From contig NZ_JSFH01000012.1 of the NCBI RefSeq assembly GCF_000784835.1, forward strand, positions 62,001-126,000: 64,000 nt of DNA, given 5' to 3'. The DNA is from Thermotoga sp. Mc24 (GTDB lineage: Bacteria > Thermotogota > Thermotogae > Thermotogales > Thermotogaceae). The notes under the pieces were generated by a model that was given only the letters and a program-made list of their open reading frames with translations, did no database searches and was not told the DNA's origin. This document shows positions 9,176 through 18,906 of this stretch, one piece after another; position 1 is the stretch's first letter; every line of letters begins with the position of its first letter. The translations under genes were made by a program, and so were the position numbers.

Positions 9176-9193
9176 GGGCGGGAAAACCCGCCC
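9176..9193 (-). terminator. Intercistronic hairpin between gap and pgk
   Basis: Perfect stem GGGCGGG/CCCGCCC with a four-base loop in the 51-nt gap between gap and pgk. On the minus strand only TTCTCAG follows, not a long U tract, so it may attenuate or protect the transcript more than fully terminate it. Confidence 0.6.
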
Positions 9194-9198
9194 GTTTT

Positions 9199-10573
<1,375 letters not shown>

Positions 10574-10574
10574 A

Positions 10575-12008
10575 TTATCCCTCCTGTTCGAACAATCTCA
10601 GGATCTTTTGCGAAACCCTCTCTATTGTTTCTTCCTTTCCCATCAGTCGAAGCTCAACTTCTACCCTTTTCCCGAGCTTTCTGGAAAAGATGTTTTCCAG
10701 TTCAGGCAGTTTCTTCTTCATCAACTCGTAATGCATGGACTTCGATGAATCGAAGGAAATGATTACTTTTTCCCCGTCAAACTGGACTTCTGAGAGACTG
10801 AGAGCAACAAAGATGGAAAGATCACCTTTTTCTTTCAGTTCTTCCATGAGTTCTTTGAAGCGTTTCTCAAACTCGTTATCTTCTTTTTTTTCTTCCCTTG
10901 CTTTCACCGCTTCTTTTTTCTCTTCTTTTTGCTGAACGTTTGAATTATCTTTTTCTTTGACATCGTTTTCCTGAACGTTCGTGGCGGAGAATCTCGTTGC
11001 TATGTAGGCCGAGCCTACTTTACAGACGAGTCGTTTTTCTTCGGCGAATTTTATTTCTCTCAGAAGATTCAGAAGTTGTCTCGAAACCTGAACTATATCG
11101 TTCGCTGAAGCCTGATAGACACCTTTCTCCCTTTCTAAGTCTTCGACCAGGTCCTCGACCGCTTCCTGAATGAGTACCTCGTAATCCTTTCCGCTGTAGT
11201 AGACGTCGTCGAGAACGGTGAATACCTTTTTCACATCACCTGAAAAAATAGCGTTCACGTAATCTCGAACAACCTGTACTGGAATCAGTCCAAGCGCCCT
11301 GTGTACCGTCTCGAGATCTATCTTTCCTTCCGAGAACTTCCACACCTGTTCGAGCATGGTGAGCGCGTCTCTCAATCCCCCAGAAGCCCTTTTGGCGATG
11401 AAACTCAGGGCTTCCCTGTCTATCTCTATCCCTTCCGCTTCTGCAACCTCCTGGAGTCTCTTTTCGATGAGTTCATCGGGAATATTTCTGAACTCGAAAA
11501 CCTGACATCTTGAGATGATAGTGGGAGGAACCTTCTCAAGGTTTGTCGTTGCCAGCACGAACACAACGTGGGAAGGAGGTTCTTCGAGCGTTTTGAGAAG
11601 TGCGTTGAAGGCTTCTTTCGTGAGCATGTGAACTTCGTCTATTATATAAACTTTGTATTTTCCTTCCATCGGTCTGTATCCAACAGCGTCCCTGATTCTT
11701 CTGATCTCATCTATTCCCCTGTTGGAAGCCGCGTCGAGCTCTATCACGTCCATGAAGGTTCCCTCATCTATCTCTCTGCAGGCTTTACAGGAATTGCAGG
11801 GTTCAACTCCCTTTCTGTTTTCACAGTTCAGTGATTTCGCAAGAATCCTGGCGAGAGTAGTCTTTCCTGTTCCCCTCGGACCGGCGAATATGTATCCATG
11901 GGCCACGCTGTTTTTTTGAATCGCGCCGATTATTGCCTTTTTCACATGATCCTGATTGACAACCTCAGAAAAAGTCTTTGGTCTGTACTTCCTGTAAAGA
12001 ACTTCCAC
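10575..12008 (-). CDS. dnaX: DNA polymerase III subunit gamma/tau
   Basis: A 477-residue clamp-loader ATPase. Walker [10 protein letters not shown] is at 43-51, a zinc-binding set C62/C71/C74/C77 follows, then IIDEVHML (Walker B) and the SRC sensor 1 region. Domain III follows and then a charged linker. The GTG at 12008 is chosen because family members start [11 protein letters not shown] and GGGGGA precedes it; longer frame extensions upstream look non-coding. A slippery A8 run at codons 374-375 could produce a 377-residue gamma-like short form. It is paired with ybaB. Confidence 0.95.
   Translation of the reverse strand: MEVLYRKYRPKTFSEVVNQDHVKKAIIGAIQKNSVAHGYIFAGPRGTGKTTLARILAKSLNCENRKGVEPCNSCKACREIDEGTFMDVIELDAASNRGIDEIRRIRDAVGYRPMEGKYKVYIIDEVHMLTKEAFNALLKTLEEPPSHVVFVLATTNLEKVPPTIISRCQVFEFRNIPDELIEKRLQEVAEAEGIEIDREALSFIAKRASGGLRDALTMLEQVWKFSEGKIDLETVHRALGLIPVQVVRDYVNAIFSGDVKKVFTVLDDVYYSGKDYEVLIQEAVEDLVEDLEREKGVYQASANDIVQVSRQLLNLLREIKFAEEKRLVCKVGSAYIATRFSATNVQENDVKEKDNSNVQQKEEKKEAVKAREEKKEDNEFEKRFKELMEELKEKGDLSIFVALSLSEVQFDGEKVIISFDSSKSMHYELMKKKLPELENIFSRKLGKRVEVELRLMGKEETIERVSQKILRLFEQEG
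10884..10891 (-). promoter_or_regulatory. Candidate -1 frameshift or slippage site in dnaX
   Basis: The coding strand reads GAA AAA AAA GAA, an A8 run in the A-AAA-AAA heptamer phase. A -1 shift gives AGA AGA TAA, so the chain ends two codons later at 377 residues. It would keep the ATPase and domain III and lose the last 102 residues. E. coli and Thermus make DnaX gamma by comparable means. A purine-rich GGGAAG element lies just upstream. Confidence 0.6.
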
Positions 12009-12072
12009 GGAATCCCCCCATGTTATAATCGAATTGCATCCAGATTTTATTATACCAGAGGAGACATTAAGA

Positions 12073-12666
12073 ATGGTTGAACAGAGGAGGAAAATCGTGA
12101 AAAAAATAACTATCTTGATCTTGGTGCTCGTGGTGGTCCCTGTTTTTCTGAGCACCGTTCCTCCGGAAGATAATATTTCCTTTCGCGAGATCAACTCCAT
12201 TGCAGTGAAGGAATGGTTCAAAGAGCTGGTCAGATCAAGAAGAGCCTCTTACAAACTGAAAAGCGATGAAGAATTCCTTGAAGACCTGTGGAAAACGATA
12301 AACAACGTAGCGAAAGAGACGAATTTCGATCCCCTTCTCATAATATCTGTCATAGATGTGGAAAGCGACTTCAGAAATGTTGTGGGCTTGTACGGAGAAC
12401 TCGGCATGATGCAGATAAAAAAAGAGACTGCGGAGATGGTGGCGAATCTGTACGGCTTGGAAATACCAGAGTCAGGTTGGACGGAACTCGTGTGGAACTA
12501 CCGTTTGAACATAAAATACGGAACTCACTACTTGAAATATCTCTTCGACAAGTTCAACAACTTAAGACTGGCACTCGAGTACTACAACGGCGGAAACAGC
12601 AGAAAATCCTACGCGCGGAGGATACTGGAAACGTACGAAGAGTTCAAGAAAGAACTGGGAATCTAA
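12073..12666 (+). CDS. Membrane-anchored lytic transglycosylase (SLT family)
   Basis: A 197-residue protein. It has an N-terminal signal anchor (about 12-30) and an SLT-type lysozyme-like domain, with catalytic Glu97 in VIDVESDF, the GELGMMQIKKETA block, and the later ALEYYNGG motif. It cleaves murein to 1,6-anhydromuropeptides in the periplasm. The ATG at 12073 is preferred because GAGGAG lies 9 nt upstream; earlier in-frame starts lack a site. It is divergent from dnaX and convergent with the following minus-strand gene, whose stop overlaps its own by 4 nt. Confidence 0.88.
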   Translation: MVEQRRKIVKKITILILVLVVVPVFLSTVPPEDNISFREINSIAVKEWFKELVRSRRASYKLKSDEEFLEDLWKTINNVAKETNFDPLLIISVIDVESDFRNVVGLYGELGMMQIKKETAEMVANLYGLEIPESGWTELVWNYRLNIKYGTHYLKYLFDKFNNLRLALEYYNGGNSRKSYARRILETYEEFKKELGI

Positions 12667-13106
12667 ACCTTCGAGTATATCTTGCCAGAAGAGTCCTGGA
12701 CCACACGGAGAACCAGCCTCTCCACTTCCAATTCCTCGAGTTTCTTGTCGTCCAGAGTTTTATAAATCATTCTCCTTGTTCCCCTTATTTCTTCGAGGGG
12801 CTCGAACAACACCCTGGAAAACCTCTTCGTGGCAGAGAAAGGATGCGCTTTCTCCAGAATCACACCGTTCACTCCCAGAAGAAAGAGTTTTTCCAGGAGC
12901 TCTTCACTCATCTCTTGAAACTGAAGCTGGTTCTTCCTGAACGTTCCTAACACCACTATTTCTCCCGTCAGGTCGTAGAGTTTTGTTCCCTCGTATTTTT
13001 CGTATTTTTCAAGGACGTCCACAACGCTTCTGTCCATCACAACGATCTTTCCTGTGTAGTAAACCACATCTCCTGTCTTCAATTTTCTAATAACATTCAG
13101 AGACAC
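12663..13106 (-). CDS. Uncharacterised protein, weak fumarase beta-domain resemblance
   Basis: A 147-residue protein starting at GTG; an in-frame TGA lies a short way upstream, so the start is confined. The first part (LKTGDVVYYTGKIVVMDRS) resembles the opening of the fumarase class I C-terminal domain, where a GDVV-x-TG segment is followed by RD. The catalytic surroundings are not recognisable and the length is short. I would call it hypothetical. It lies 27 nt after the degenerate site-2 protease homologue on the same strand and converges with the lytic transglycosylase gene. Confidence 0.6.
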   Translation of the reverse strand: MSLNVIRKLKTGDVVYYTGKIVVMDRSVVDVLEKYEKYEGTKLYDLTGEIVVLGTFRKNQLQFQEMSEELLEKLFLLGVNGVILEKAHPFSATKRFSRVLFEPLEEIRGTRRMIYKTLDDKKLEELEVERLVLRVVQDSSGKIYSKV

Positions 13107-13133
13107 GGGATATCTGAGTACGATCAGAAAAAA

Positions 13134-13742
13134 TCACCTCACGATCATCCAAACAAAACCATCGATGAACCTTACAAAAGGATTCATGACGAGTGGTATT
13201 ATCCAGAGCACGAGCAGAGCGATCATGAAGAGAACGCCGTACACCTCGTATTTTACCAGCCACTCCATGTACCTGTCAGGAAGAAGAGAAGCGAGAATCC
13301 TGCTTCCATCGAGAGGCGGTATAGGAAAAAGAGAAAAGAGCGCGTACGTGAGGTTGTATTTGGCGGCCTTCACCATGAGAAACCACCAAAAATCCTCTTC
13401 GGGAAGATGCGAGGCGATCAATCCACAAAGAAAGAAGAGTATGAAGCTAACGGCAGGACCGATCAGCGAGATCTTCAAAAGGTCTTTTTTCTTGTTTTTT
13501 AACTTCCAGTAACGAATGGGCACGGACCTCGTCCATCCGAATTCGAAGAGGATGAAAGAGATCGTTCCCAGTGGATCGAGATGAACGAAGGGGTTCAGAG
13601 AAAGCCTTCCGGCCTGCTTCGGTGTGGTATCGCCGAGTTTGTAGGCTACAAAGCCTTTGATGTACTCTCTGGGAGTAGCGACTATGAGCACTGCAAGAAA
13701 CCCTGTGAGTATGTTGCTCAGCGTGGGAACTATTATCCTCAT
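13134..13742 (-). CDS. Site-2 protease (M50) family membrane protein lacking HExxH
   Basis: A 202-residue polytopic protein with clear M50 family layout: LGDTTPKQAGRLSLNPFVHLDPLGT (residues 37-60), four or five hydrophobic segments, and the PPLDGSRIL motif with Asp145. At the place of the zinc-binding HExxH helix the sequence is R25-E-Y-I-K29, so both histidines are gone. Zinc peptidase activity is therefore unlikely; a binding or scaffolding role is possible. The ATG at 13742 is preferred (AAAGGA 8 nt upstream); the ATG three codons earlier overlaps the end of the pyruvyl transferase gene. Confidence 0.8.
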   Translation of the reverse strand: MRIIVPTLSNILTGFLAVLIVATPREYIKGFVAYKLGDTTPKQAGRLSLNPFVHLDPLGTISFILFEFGWTRSVPIRYWKLKNKKKDLLKISLIGPAVSFILFFLCGLIASHLPEEDFWWFLMVKAAKYNLTYALFSLFPIPPLDGSRILASLLPDRYMEWLVKYEVYGVLFMIALLVLWIIPLVMNPFVRFIDGFVWMIVR

Positions 13743-13744
13743 GT

Positions 13745-14695
13745 TCACCATCCTTTCAAGACTCCTTTCAGCATCTCCTTCATCTCGATAGCGTCGTTTC
13801 TCATTTTCTCTTTCAGTTGTAATTCCTTCTTCAACACAACGGGAACCTTCAAAGAGATTTCCAAAGGGTCTCTCTTTGAAAAGAAATGATCCTCTTTTGT
13901 GTATCTTGCGAAAAATCTTCTCGCTTTTTGACAGTCGATGATAATGAACGGTACTTCGAAATACGCCGCCACAAGCGCCGGGTGGAACCTCTCCGTTATC
14001 ACAATAGACGAGCTCACTATCTCTTCGAGTAAGTTCTCTCCATTCCTGAGAGGTGGAAGATAGGAGTGATCCCCTGGAAAAGCCGTCGATATAACAAAAT
14101 CGTTTATTCCCTGACCTCTGAGACTCTTCAAGATATACGACACATCTATCGGAGATTTCAGGAAAAACACCGCTTTCTTTTCGGCATTCCTTTCCATATC
14201 GGACTCCATAAGGTGGATTATGGCCGGGTCTGTTCCGAGCATCGCATTTCCGCCAACCATTCTGACGTACCTGTAAGAAGCGGGATCACGCGCTATGAAA
14301 ACGGTTCTTTTATCTTTGAAAACGTCCCACACAAGCTTTTTTGAAAGCCTTCTTCTCAACGGTCCCACGCTGTTTCCAAAGAAAATGAGGGGTTTGTTCA
14401 TGAGAAGCGAAGCTTTCGAGAGTGAATAGTAGTAGAGAAGACTTCGGAGACTGGTGACGTCCTGAAACAATCCTCCTCCACCCGCTATGGAAACCTGAGA
14501 CTTCTTCAAAAAAGAGAGTATCTTGAGTGAATATCTATCGACAGCGGTGACCCCTATAGTTCTTTTTCTCTTCGGCAGGGGTGTGTATATGGTCCCGAAT
14601 CCCAGTTCTTTCAAAAGATTCACGCACGCTTTGAACATCAGCTCATCCCCGAAGTTGTCGAAGCCGTAGTATCCCCAGAGAAAGGCCGTTGCCAA
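13745..14695 (-). CDS. csaB: Polysaccharide pyruvyl transferase, CsaB type
   Basis: A 316-residue protein with the CsaB-family start (LWGYYGFDNFGDELM), the IAGGGGLFQD glycine loop near residue 70, and the late ITERFHPALVAAYFEVPFI block shared by polysaccharide pyruvyl transferases. CsaB adds ketal pyruvate to a cell-wall polysaccharide that anchors SLH-domain surface proteins, which fits a toga-bearing organism. The start is TTG, with GAGGTGA six bases upstream. Its stop lies at the start of the M50 homologue, suggesting cotranscription. Its sugar substrate cannot be told from sequence. Confidence 0.85.
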   Translation of the reverse strand: MATAFLWGYYGFDNFGDELMFKACVNLLKELGFGTIYTPLPKRKRTIGVTAVDRYSLKILSFLKKSQVSIAGGGGLFQDVTSLRSLLYYYSLSKASLLMNKPLIFFGNSVGPLRRRLSKKLVWDVFKDKRTVFIARDPASYRYVRMVGGNAMLGTDPAIIHLMESDMERNAEKKAVFFLKSPIDVSYILKSLRGQGINDFVISTAFPGDHSYLPPLRNGENLLEEIVSSSIVITERFHPALVAAYFEVPFIIIDCQKARRFFARYTKEDHFFSKRDPLEISLKVPVVLKKELQLKEKMRNDAIEMKEMLKGVLKGW

Positions 14696-14734
14696 GGAAA
14701 ATCACCTCATTGTGTAGAAGAATACTCTTGGAGA

Positions 14735-14742
14735 ATTATACT
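14735..14742. promoter_or_regulatory. Shared -10 region of divergent csaB and hydrolase promoters
   Basis: In the short gap between two divergent genes, TATAAT on the minus strand (14735-14740) overlaps TATACT on the plus strand (14737-14742). GTGTAG and CTACAC flank the spot as inverted arms about 24 nt apart. No good -35 box is seen for either direction. Confidence 0.35.
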
Positions 14743-14757
14743 ACACGAGGTGAAAAG

Positions 14758-15498
14758 ATGATCACGAATCTTTCCGACAGAGTGTTCGTGATAGGAACAG
14801 GAACATCGGCAAACAGTGTGCTTGTCTGTGGAAAAAAATTTTGTGTGCTCTTCGATTCAACGCTTTTTCCTGAAAAGGCAAGGAAGATAAAAGAGTTCGC
14901 TACAGAAATTCTGGGCAAAGACATCGTTGTCGTTTTCAACACGCATTACCATCCCGACCACACCTTCGGAAACACGGTTTTTGACAGGATCATATCCCAC
15001 AGTTTAACCAGAAAAGCTCTGGAAGAAATGGATGAAGAGTATATAAAAAAGATCGGCGTGGAGGTTTCTCTGAAGTTTCCAGATAAGACCTTCACCGAAA
15101 GAGAAAATTACAGATTTGGGGACATTGTGGTGGAGGCAGTTCACTTAGGAGGACACACCCCGGATTCTTCGATCTTCGTTTTGAAGAACGAAAAAATCGC
15201 CATCTGTGGAGATCTTCTGACAACCGGCATCCATGCCGAAATAGTCACGGACAGTGACCTCTCTGAATGGATAAGAGCGCTCAGCGAGATCGAAAAAGTA
15301 CAGGCGGATTACTTCGTACCGGGCCACGGAAAAGTTGGAACCATCGAAGATGTCAGAAACATGAAAGACTACATCTCAAAAGTCCTGCGCTTCAGAGAAG
15401 GCAGTGTGAAACACTCAGAACTCCTGGAAGACCCGAATTTCATCAACAGGGAACACCCAGAACTCCTGACCTGGGGATTGGAAAACATCATTCGTTGA
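14758..15498 (+). CDS. Metallo-beta-lactamase fold hydrolase
   Basis: A 246-residue MBL-fold protein. The zinc motif HYHPDH is at 63-68, further ligands are His133 (GGHTPDSS) and the GDLL aspartate, and VPGHGK lies near the C-terminus. These give a dinuclear metal site. The fold covers thiol-ester hydrolases, lactamases and others, and nothing here fixes the substrate; similarity to glyoxalase II-like or quorum-lactonase-like hydrolases is general. The ATG at 14758 follows CGAGGTGAAAAG. It is divergent from csaB, and its last 11 nt overlap the 3' end of fliY on the other strand. Confidence 0.85.
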   Translation: MITNLSDRVFVIGTGTSANSVLVCGKKFCVLFDSTLFPEKARKIKEFATEILGKDIVVVFNTHYHPDHTFGNTVFDRIISHSLTRKALEEMDEEYIKKIGVEVSLKFPDKTFTERENYRFGDIVVEAVHLGGHTPDSSIFVLKNEKIAICGDLLTTGIHAEIVTDSDLSEWIRALSEIEKVQADYFVPGHGKVGTIEDVRNMKDYISKVLRFREGSVKHSELLEDPNFINREHPELLTWGLENIIR

Positions 15499-16528
15499 GA
15501 AGTTCGAGCCTCTCTTTTGGACTCACGATTTCTGTTATCCTCACCCCAAAGTTCTCATCTATCACGACAACTTCTCCGCGGGCGATGAGCTTTCCGTTCA
15601 CAAGAATGTCCACAGGCTCTCCCGTGAGTTTGTCCAGCTCTATTATGGAGCCGGGGATCATTTCCAGAACCCGTTTCAGAGTCATTCGAGTTCTTCCAAG
15701 TTCCACTGTGACTCTGAGAGGTATATCGAGAAGCAGTTCCAGCTTTTCATTTGGCACTTTCGTTTTTCTGGTTTCAGAAGGTTTCAGCTCGGCGAATTCT
15801 ACCGGTTCAACCTTCACTTTTTTCTCCTCTTTCTTTTCTTCTTTTTTCTCACCGCCTTTAGTTTCGGATTGTTTCTTTGTGAAGTACTCGTACATCTTCT
15901 TCACCAAATCGGCGCTTATCACTTGATAGAACTTCGACTTCGGAAGCCCCTCTATCTCTATTTCGAATTCGACGACGGCGACATCTTTTTCTGGATTGTC
16001 GGTCACCGGTGGAAACTGAGTACTTGGATCATCGAAATTCAATATCTCCACCTTCGGCGGAGATATGTTGATGGTTATTCCCAGAAGTTCAGAAAGCGAC
16101 GTTGCAGCGCTTCCCATCATCTGATTCATCGCTTCTCCAACTGCGCTGAGTTTGATTTCGTCCAGTTCCTCGGTTTCCACCTCTCCACTTCCCCCCATCA
16201 TGAGGTCAGCCATCACCGCCACGAGCTTTTTATCGAGGACAAGGACGTTCAAACCTTCAAGTCCCTCCGTGTATTCCACACTCACCACTACCTGTTCACC
16301 GCTGAAGTCGCTCTTGACATTCTTCATTTTCTCTTCTCGAACAGTTGGAACGGTGATATTGATGTCCCTTCCGAGTATCATCGAGAGAGTCGTGGCAGCA
16401 CTCCCCATCGCGATGTTTCCTATCTCGCCTATCATGTCTTTCTCTTCGGGAGTGAGGACACCACCGGTATCAGAACCACTTAGGAGTTTGTCTATCTCTT
16501 CCTGAGAAAGGAATTCATTTTCCGTCAT
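15488..16528 (-). CDS. fliY: Flagellar switch and CheY-P phosphatase protein FliY
   Basis: A 346-residue protein in three parts. The N-terminal CheY-binding peptide is about residues 1-18. The CheC-type phosphatase domain has two active helices (E35/N38 in GEIGNIA and E132/N135 in GEAMNQM). The C-terminal SpoA/FliN domain spans about 265-346 and joins the C-ring. It removes phosphate from CheY-P at the motor. Between the parts lies a Lys/Glu-rich linker. It overlaps fliM by 4 nt. T. maritima also has CheC and CheX elsewhere; neither is in this window. Confidence 0.95.
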   Translation of the reverse strand: MTENEFLSQEEIDKLLSGSDTGGVLTPEEKDMIGEIGNIAMGSAATTLSMILGRDINITVPTVREEKMKNVKSDFSGEQVVVSVEYTEGLEGLNVLVLDKKLVAVMADLMMGGSGEVETEELDEIKLSAVGEAMNQMMGSAATSLSELLGITINISPPKVEILNFDDPSTQFPPVTDNPEKDVAVVEFEIEIEGLPKSKFYQVISADLVKKMYEYFTKKQSETKGGEKKEEKKEEKKVKVEPVEFAELKPSETRKTKVPNEKLELLLDIPLRVTVELGRTRMTLKRVLEMIPGSIIELDKLTGEPVDILVNGKLIARGEVVVIDENFGVRITEIVSPKERLELLNE

Positions 16529-17511
16529 TCGTATTCACCTCCGTTGGTGAATTCACCGGTCACCTTCACCGCGTACTTTCCCTTGAACGTTCCGGGAATT
16601 CCCGTGAACTTGGGTCTCCCCTCAACGTCTATTCTTATCTCATCCTTGTAGTGAGTGCCGAGCCTTATGACGTCTCCCACTTCCAGATCCAGAATTTCCT
16701 TCAATCTCAACTCAGTCTCTCCAATCACCGCTTGAACAGTCACAGGTACCCTTTGAGAAACTTTTTTGAGTTCTTCCATTCGCTCTTCGACTCTTTCGGG
16801 TTTTCTTCCCATCATCCAGAAGCGATCCGAAAGCTTCACGAGCAAGGGTTCGAGAAGCGAAAACGGCCAGCACACGTTGATGAAGCTCGTGAACTCGCCC
16901 CAGGAGACGGAAGCAGTTACGAGAAGAACGATCTCATTGGGTGGAACGATCTGAACGAATTGAGGATTCGTCTCCACGTTCTCTATCGAAGGAATGAAGT
17001 ACTGAAAATCACTCCAGGCCTGAGCAAGAAGGGTCAACATATTGGTCACTTCTTTTCTCATTATGGAGGTCTCTATCTCCGTGGGGGGTCTGTTTGGAGG
17101 ATTGTCGCCGGGACCTCCCATTATGATGTCGAGCATGGTATAGAAGAGATCCAGCCTCATTTCGAAGATGGCGCTTCCCTCAAAAACGTCTCCGGTGAAG
17201 ATAACTATGAACGATGGGATCATCACGGATCTTATGAATTCCTCATAAGTAAGCTGATCTATGCTGATTTCAACATCCACAAAAGTTCTCAGCCTTCCTG
17301 AGAAATACGTAGAAAGGGCCCTCCCGAAATTTTCGTGTATCATCTGAAAGGTTCGAAGCTGTTCTTTGGAAAACTTGCTCGGTCTCTTGAAATCGTAAGG
17401 CTTAACTTTTTTCTCCTCTTCTTCCTTCAGGAGGTCCTCTTCCTTCAATTCACCTTTCATCAATGCCTCGATCAACTGGTTTATTTCTTCCTGGCTGAGA
17501 ACATCAGACAC
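16525..17511 (-). CDS. fliM: Flagellar motor switch protein FliM
   Basis: A 328-residue protein. It has the N-terminal CheY-P-binding peptide (LSQEEINQLIEAL), a middle CheC-like domain without phosphatase residues that contacts FliG, including the MGGPGDNPPNRPPTEIE loop, and a C-terminal SpoA domain with the VGDVIRLG strand. It forms the C-ring with FliG and FliY and switches rotation sense on CheY-P binding. It lies in the minus-strand flagellar operon between fliL and fliY. Length is typical. Confidence 0.96.
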   Translation of the reverse strand: MSDVLSQEEINQLIEALMKGELKEEDLLKEEEEKKVKPYDFKRPSKFSKEQLRTFQMIHENFGRALSTYFSGRLRTFVDVEISIDQLTYEEFIRSVMIPSFIVIFTGDVFEGSAIFEMRLDLFYTMLDIIMGGPGDNPPNRPPTEIETSIMRKEVTNMLTLLAQAWSDFQYFIPSIENVETNPQFVQIVPPNEIVLLVTASVSWGEFTSFINVCWPFSLLEPLLVKLSDRFWMMGRKPERVEERMEELKKVSQRVPVTVQAVIGETELRLKEILDLEVGDVIRLGTHYKDEIRIDVEGRPKFTGIPGTFKGKYAVKVTGEFTNGGEYE

Positions 17512-17520
17512 GTTACCACC

Positions 17521-18030
17521 TCACTCGGTGGTCGCAAACGCCTTGATGTACAGGTACACATCCAGAACTCCGTATTTCTCTTTATCACCAACGAATCCGG
17601 TGATCGTGTTTACCGCGTCTCTTATTTGACGTTTCAACAGTTCCAGACCCGGAACGGTGCTAAGTTCGCTCTTGTCTTTGCTCAGAAAGATCATCATGAG
17701 CGCATCCATGATCTCGTCTTTCCTCTCGGCTACAGCTGCCCTGCAGGCATCGCTCCCCACACTGAAAGAAAGAGAATCTATCACAACCACGTCCCTTCCA
17801 CCTTTGAGAAGGAAGGTCTGGTTCTCTCCCTGTTGAATGAGGACCGCTTTTATCCTTACTGGAGTCGAAGGTACGTTTTCACCCTGCTCACCCTGATTCG
17901 AACCGAGGAACATGGGCAGCAAGAAATACACCGCCACGGAAACCACAAGCGGAACAACGATGCTCATGATCAAAGACGCACCCATTCGACGTTTCGGTTG
18001 TTCTTCTTCTCTTCTTTCTTCTTCTGCCAT
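17521..18030 (-). CDS. fliL: Flagellar basal body-associated protein FliL
   Basis: A 169-residue single-pass membrane protein. A charged cytoplasmic N-terminus (EEERREEEQPKRR) precedes a hydrophobic helix at about 17-42, and the periplasmic part is a stomatin-like domain ending KAFATTE. FliL forms a ring around the stator and supports torque. It sits between motB and fliM (9-nt gaps), its usual place. Homology is weak across phyla, so context carries much of the call. Confidence 0.9.
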   Translation of the reverse strand: MAEEERREEEQPKRRMGASLIMSIVVPLVVSVAVYFLLPMFLGSNQGEQGENVPSTPVRIKAVLIQQGENQTFLLKGGRDVVVIDSLSFSVGSDACRAAVAERKDEIMDALMMIFLSKDKSELSTVPGLELLKRQIRDAVNTITGFVGDKEKYGVLDVYLYIKAFATTE

Positions 18031-18039
18031 CTTCTCACC

Positions 18040-18906
18040 TCACAGCTTCTCTCGTTTTATGAGGATATCTATTCTTCTGAACTCTTTTCTCAATCTATCT
18101 AATTCCTGCTGATACTTTTCTTCCAATTTTTTCAGTTCCGATTCGTATTCCGCTTGAGAAATCTCCCCGTTTCTGAATTTCTCATTGAGAAGGGCTTTCT
18201 CGACGTTGATCCGGTTTTCGAAATCTTGGATCTTTTTCTTTATCTCCCTGTCTCCAAGTCCTATTGGGTAGAATCTGTCTGGATTGTAGAAAAGTTCGAT
18301 GTTGAAGCGTCCAAGCTTTATGTCCGCAGCCCTTTCGATCATTCTCTTCTCTCTCAACTCGGTGAGAAAGAAATTCACGACGCTCGCCGCTCGTGCGCTC
18401 GAAAGATGCCAGTTGGAGACGTAAATCGAGTTTGGAAGAGGTAATCTGTCGTCCGCATAACCGTAGATCTCGAGCACGTTCGTGGTGTGTTCTATGACTA
18501 TCTGTCCCACTTTGGCCAGGAGTTCTTTGGCTTCCACTGTGAGCTTGGCGCTTCCCGTCTCAAAAAACACCATGTCTTTCAACACGATCAGTGTTCCTTC
18601 GTCTCTCTCTTCAACTGTGATCTTTCCCTTATATTCTTCGGACAATCTCATGAGTTCTTGATATATTCCTCTTTTTGATGTGATCAAGGGTTCTTCGTTT
18701 ATGCTTTTTCCTCCCATGAGGACGCCCGGCGGGTTCCCACTCAACGCGATTCTGAGCCCTACCGCCACCTGCTGGAACTTTCCGGGACTGATAGTGGACA
18801 TCGAGATCAAAGCCACAAAAAACGTGAGAAGCAGTGTCACCATATCTGAATAGGTCGTCATCCATTGAGGACTGCTTTTCTGTTCCTCTTTTCTTTTTTT
18901 CGCCAT
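18040..18906 (-). CDS. motB: Flagellar stator protein MotB
   Basis: A 288-residue protein. It has a short basic N-terminus, a single transmembrane helix carrying the proton- or sodium-binding Asp21 (TYSDMVTLLLTFF), a plug region, and an OmpA-like peptidoglycan-binding domain with the VLEIYGYADDR strand and SSARAASVVNFF helix. It anchors MotA to the wall. The ATG at 18906 overlaps the motA stop as TGATG. A charged coiled-coil tail (residues about 235-288) follows the OmpA domain and is longer than usual. Confidence 0.95.
   Translation of the reverse strand: MAKKRKEEQKSSPQWMTTYSDMVTLLLTFFVALISMSTISPGKFQQVAVGLRIALSGNPPGVLMGGKSINEEPLITSKRGIYQELMRLSEEYKGKITVEERDEGTLIVLKDMVFFETGSAKLTVEAKELLAKVGQIVIEHTTNVLEIYGYADDRLPLPNSIYVSNWHLSSARAASVVNFFLTELREKRMIERAADIKLGRFNIELFYNPDRFYPIGLGDREIKKKIQDFENRINVEKALLNEKFRNGEISQAEYESELKKLEEKYQQELDRLRKEFRRIDILIKREKL

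Noticed and set aside
12009-12221. Possible 71-residue N-terminal extension of dnaX with a hydrophobic segment
   Set aside because: The strong GGGGGA site and the family start VLYRKYRP place initiation at 12008; the extension is the antisense of the lytic transglycosylase region.
14689-14757. Upstream start for the metallo-beta-lactamase protein
   Set aside because: CGAGGTGAAAAG precedes ATG 14758, and the extra 23 residues are unlike the family.
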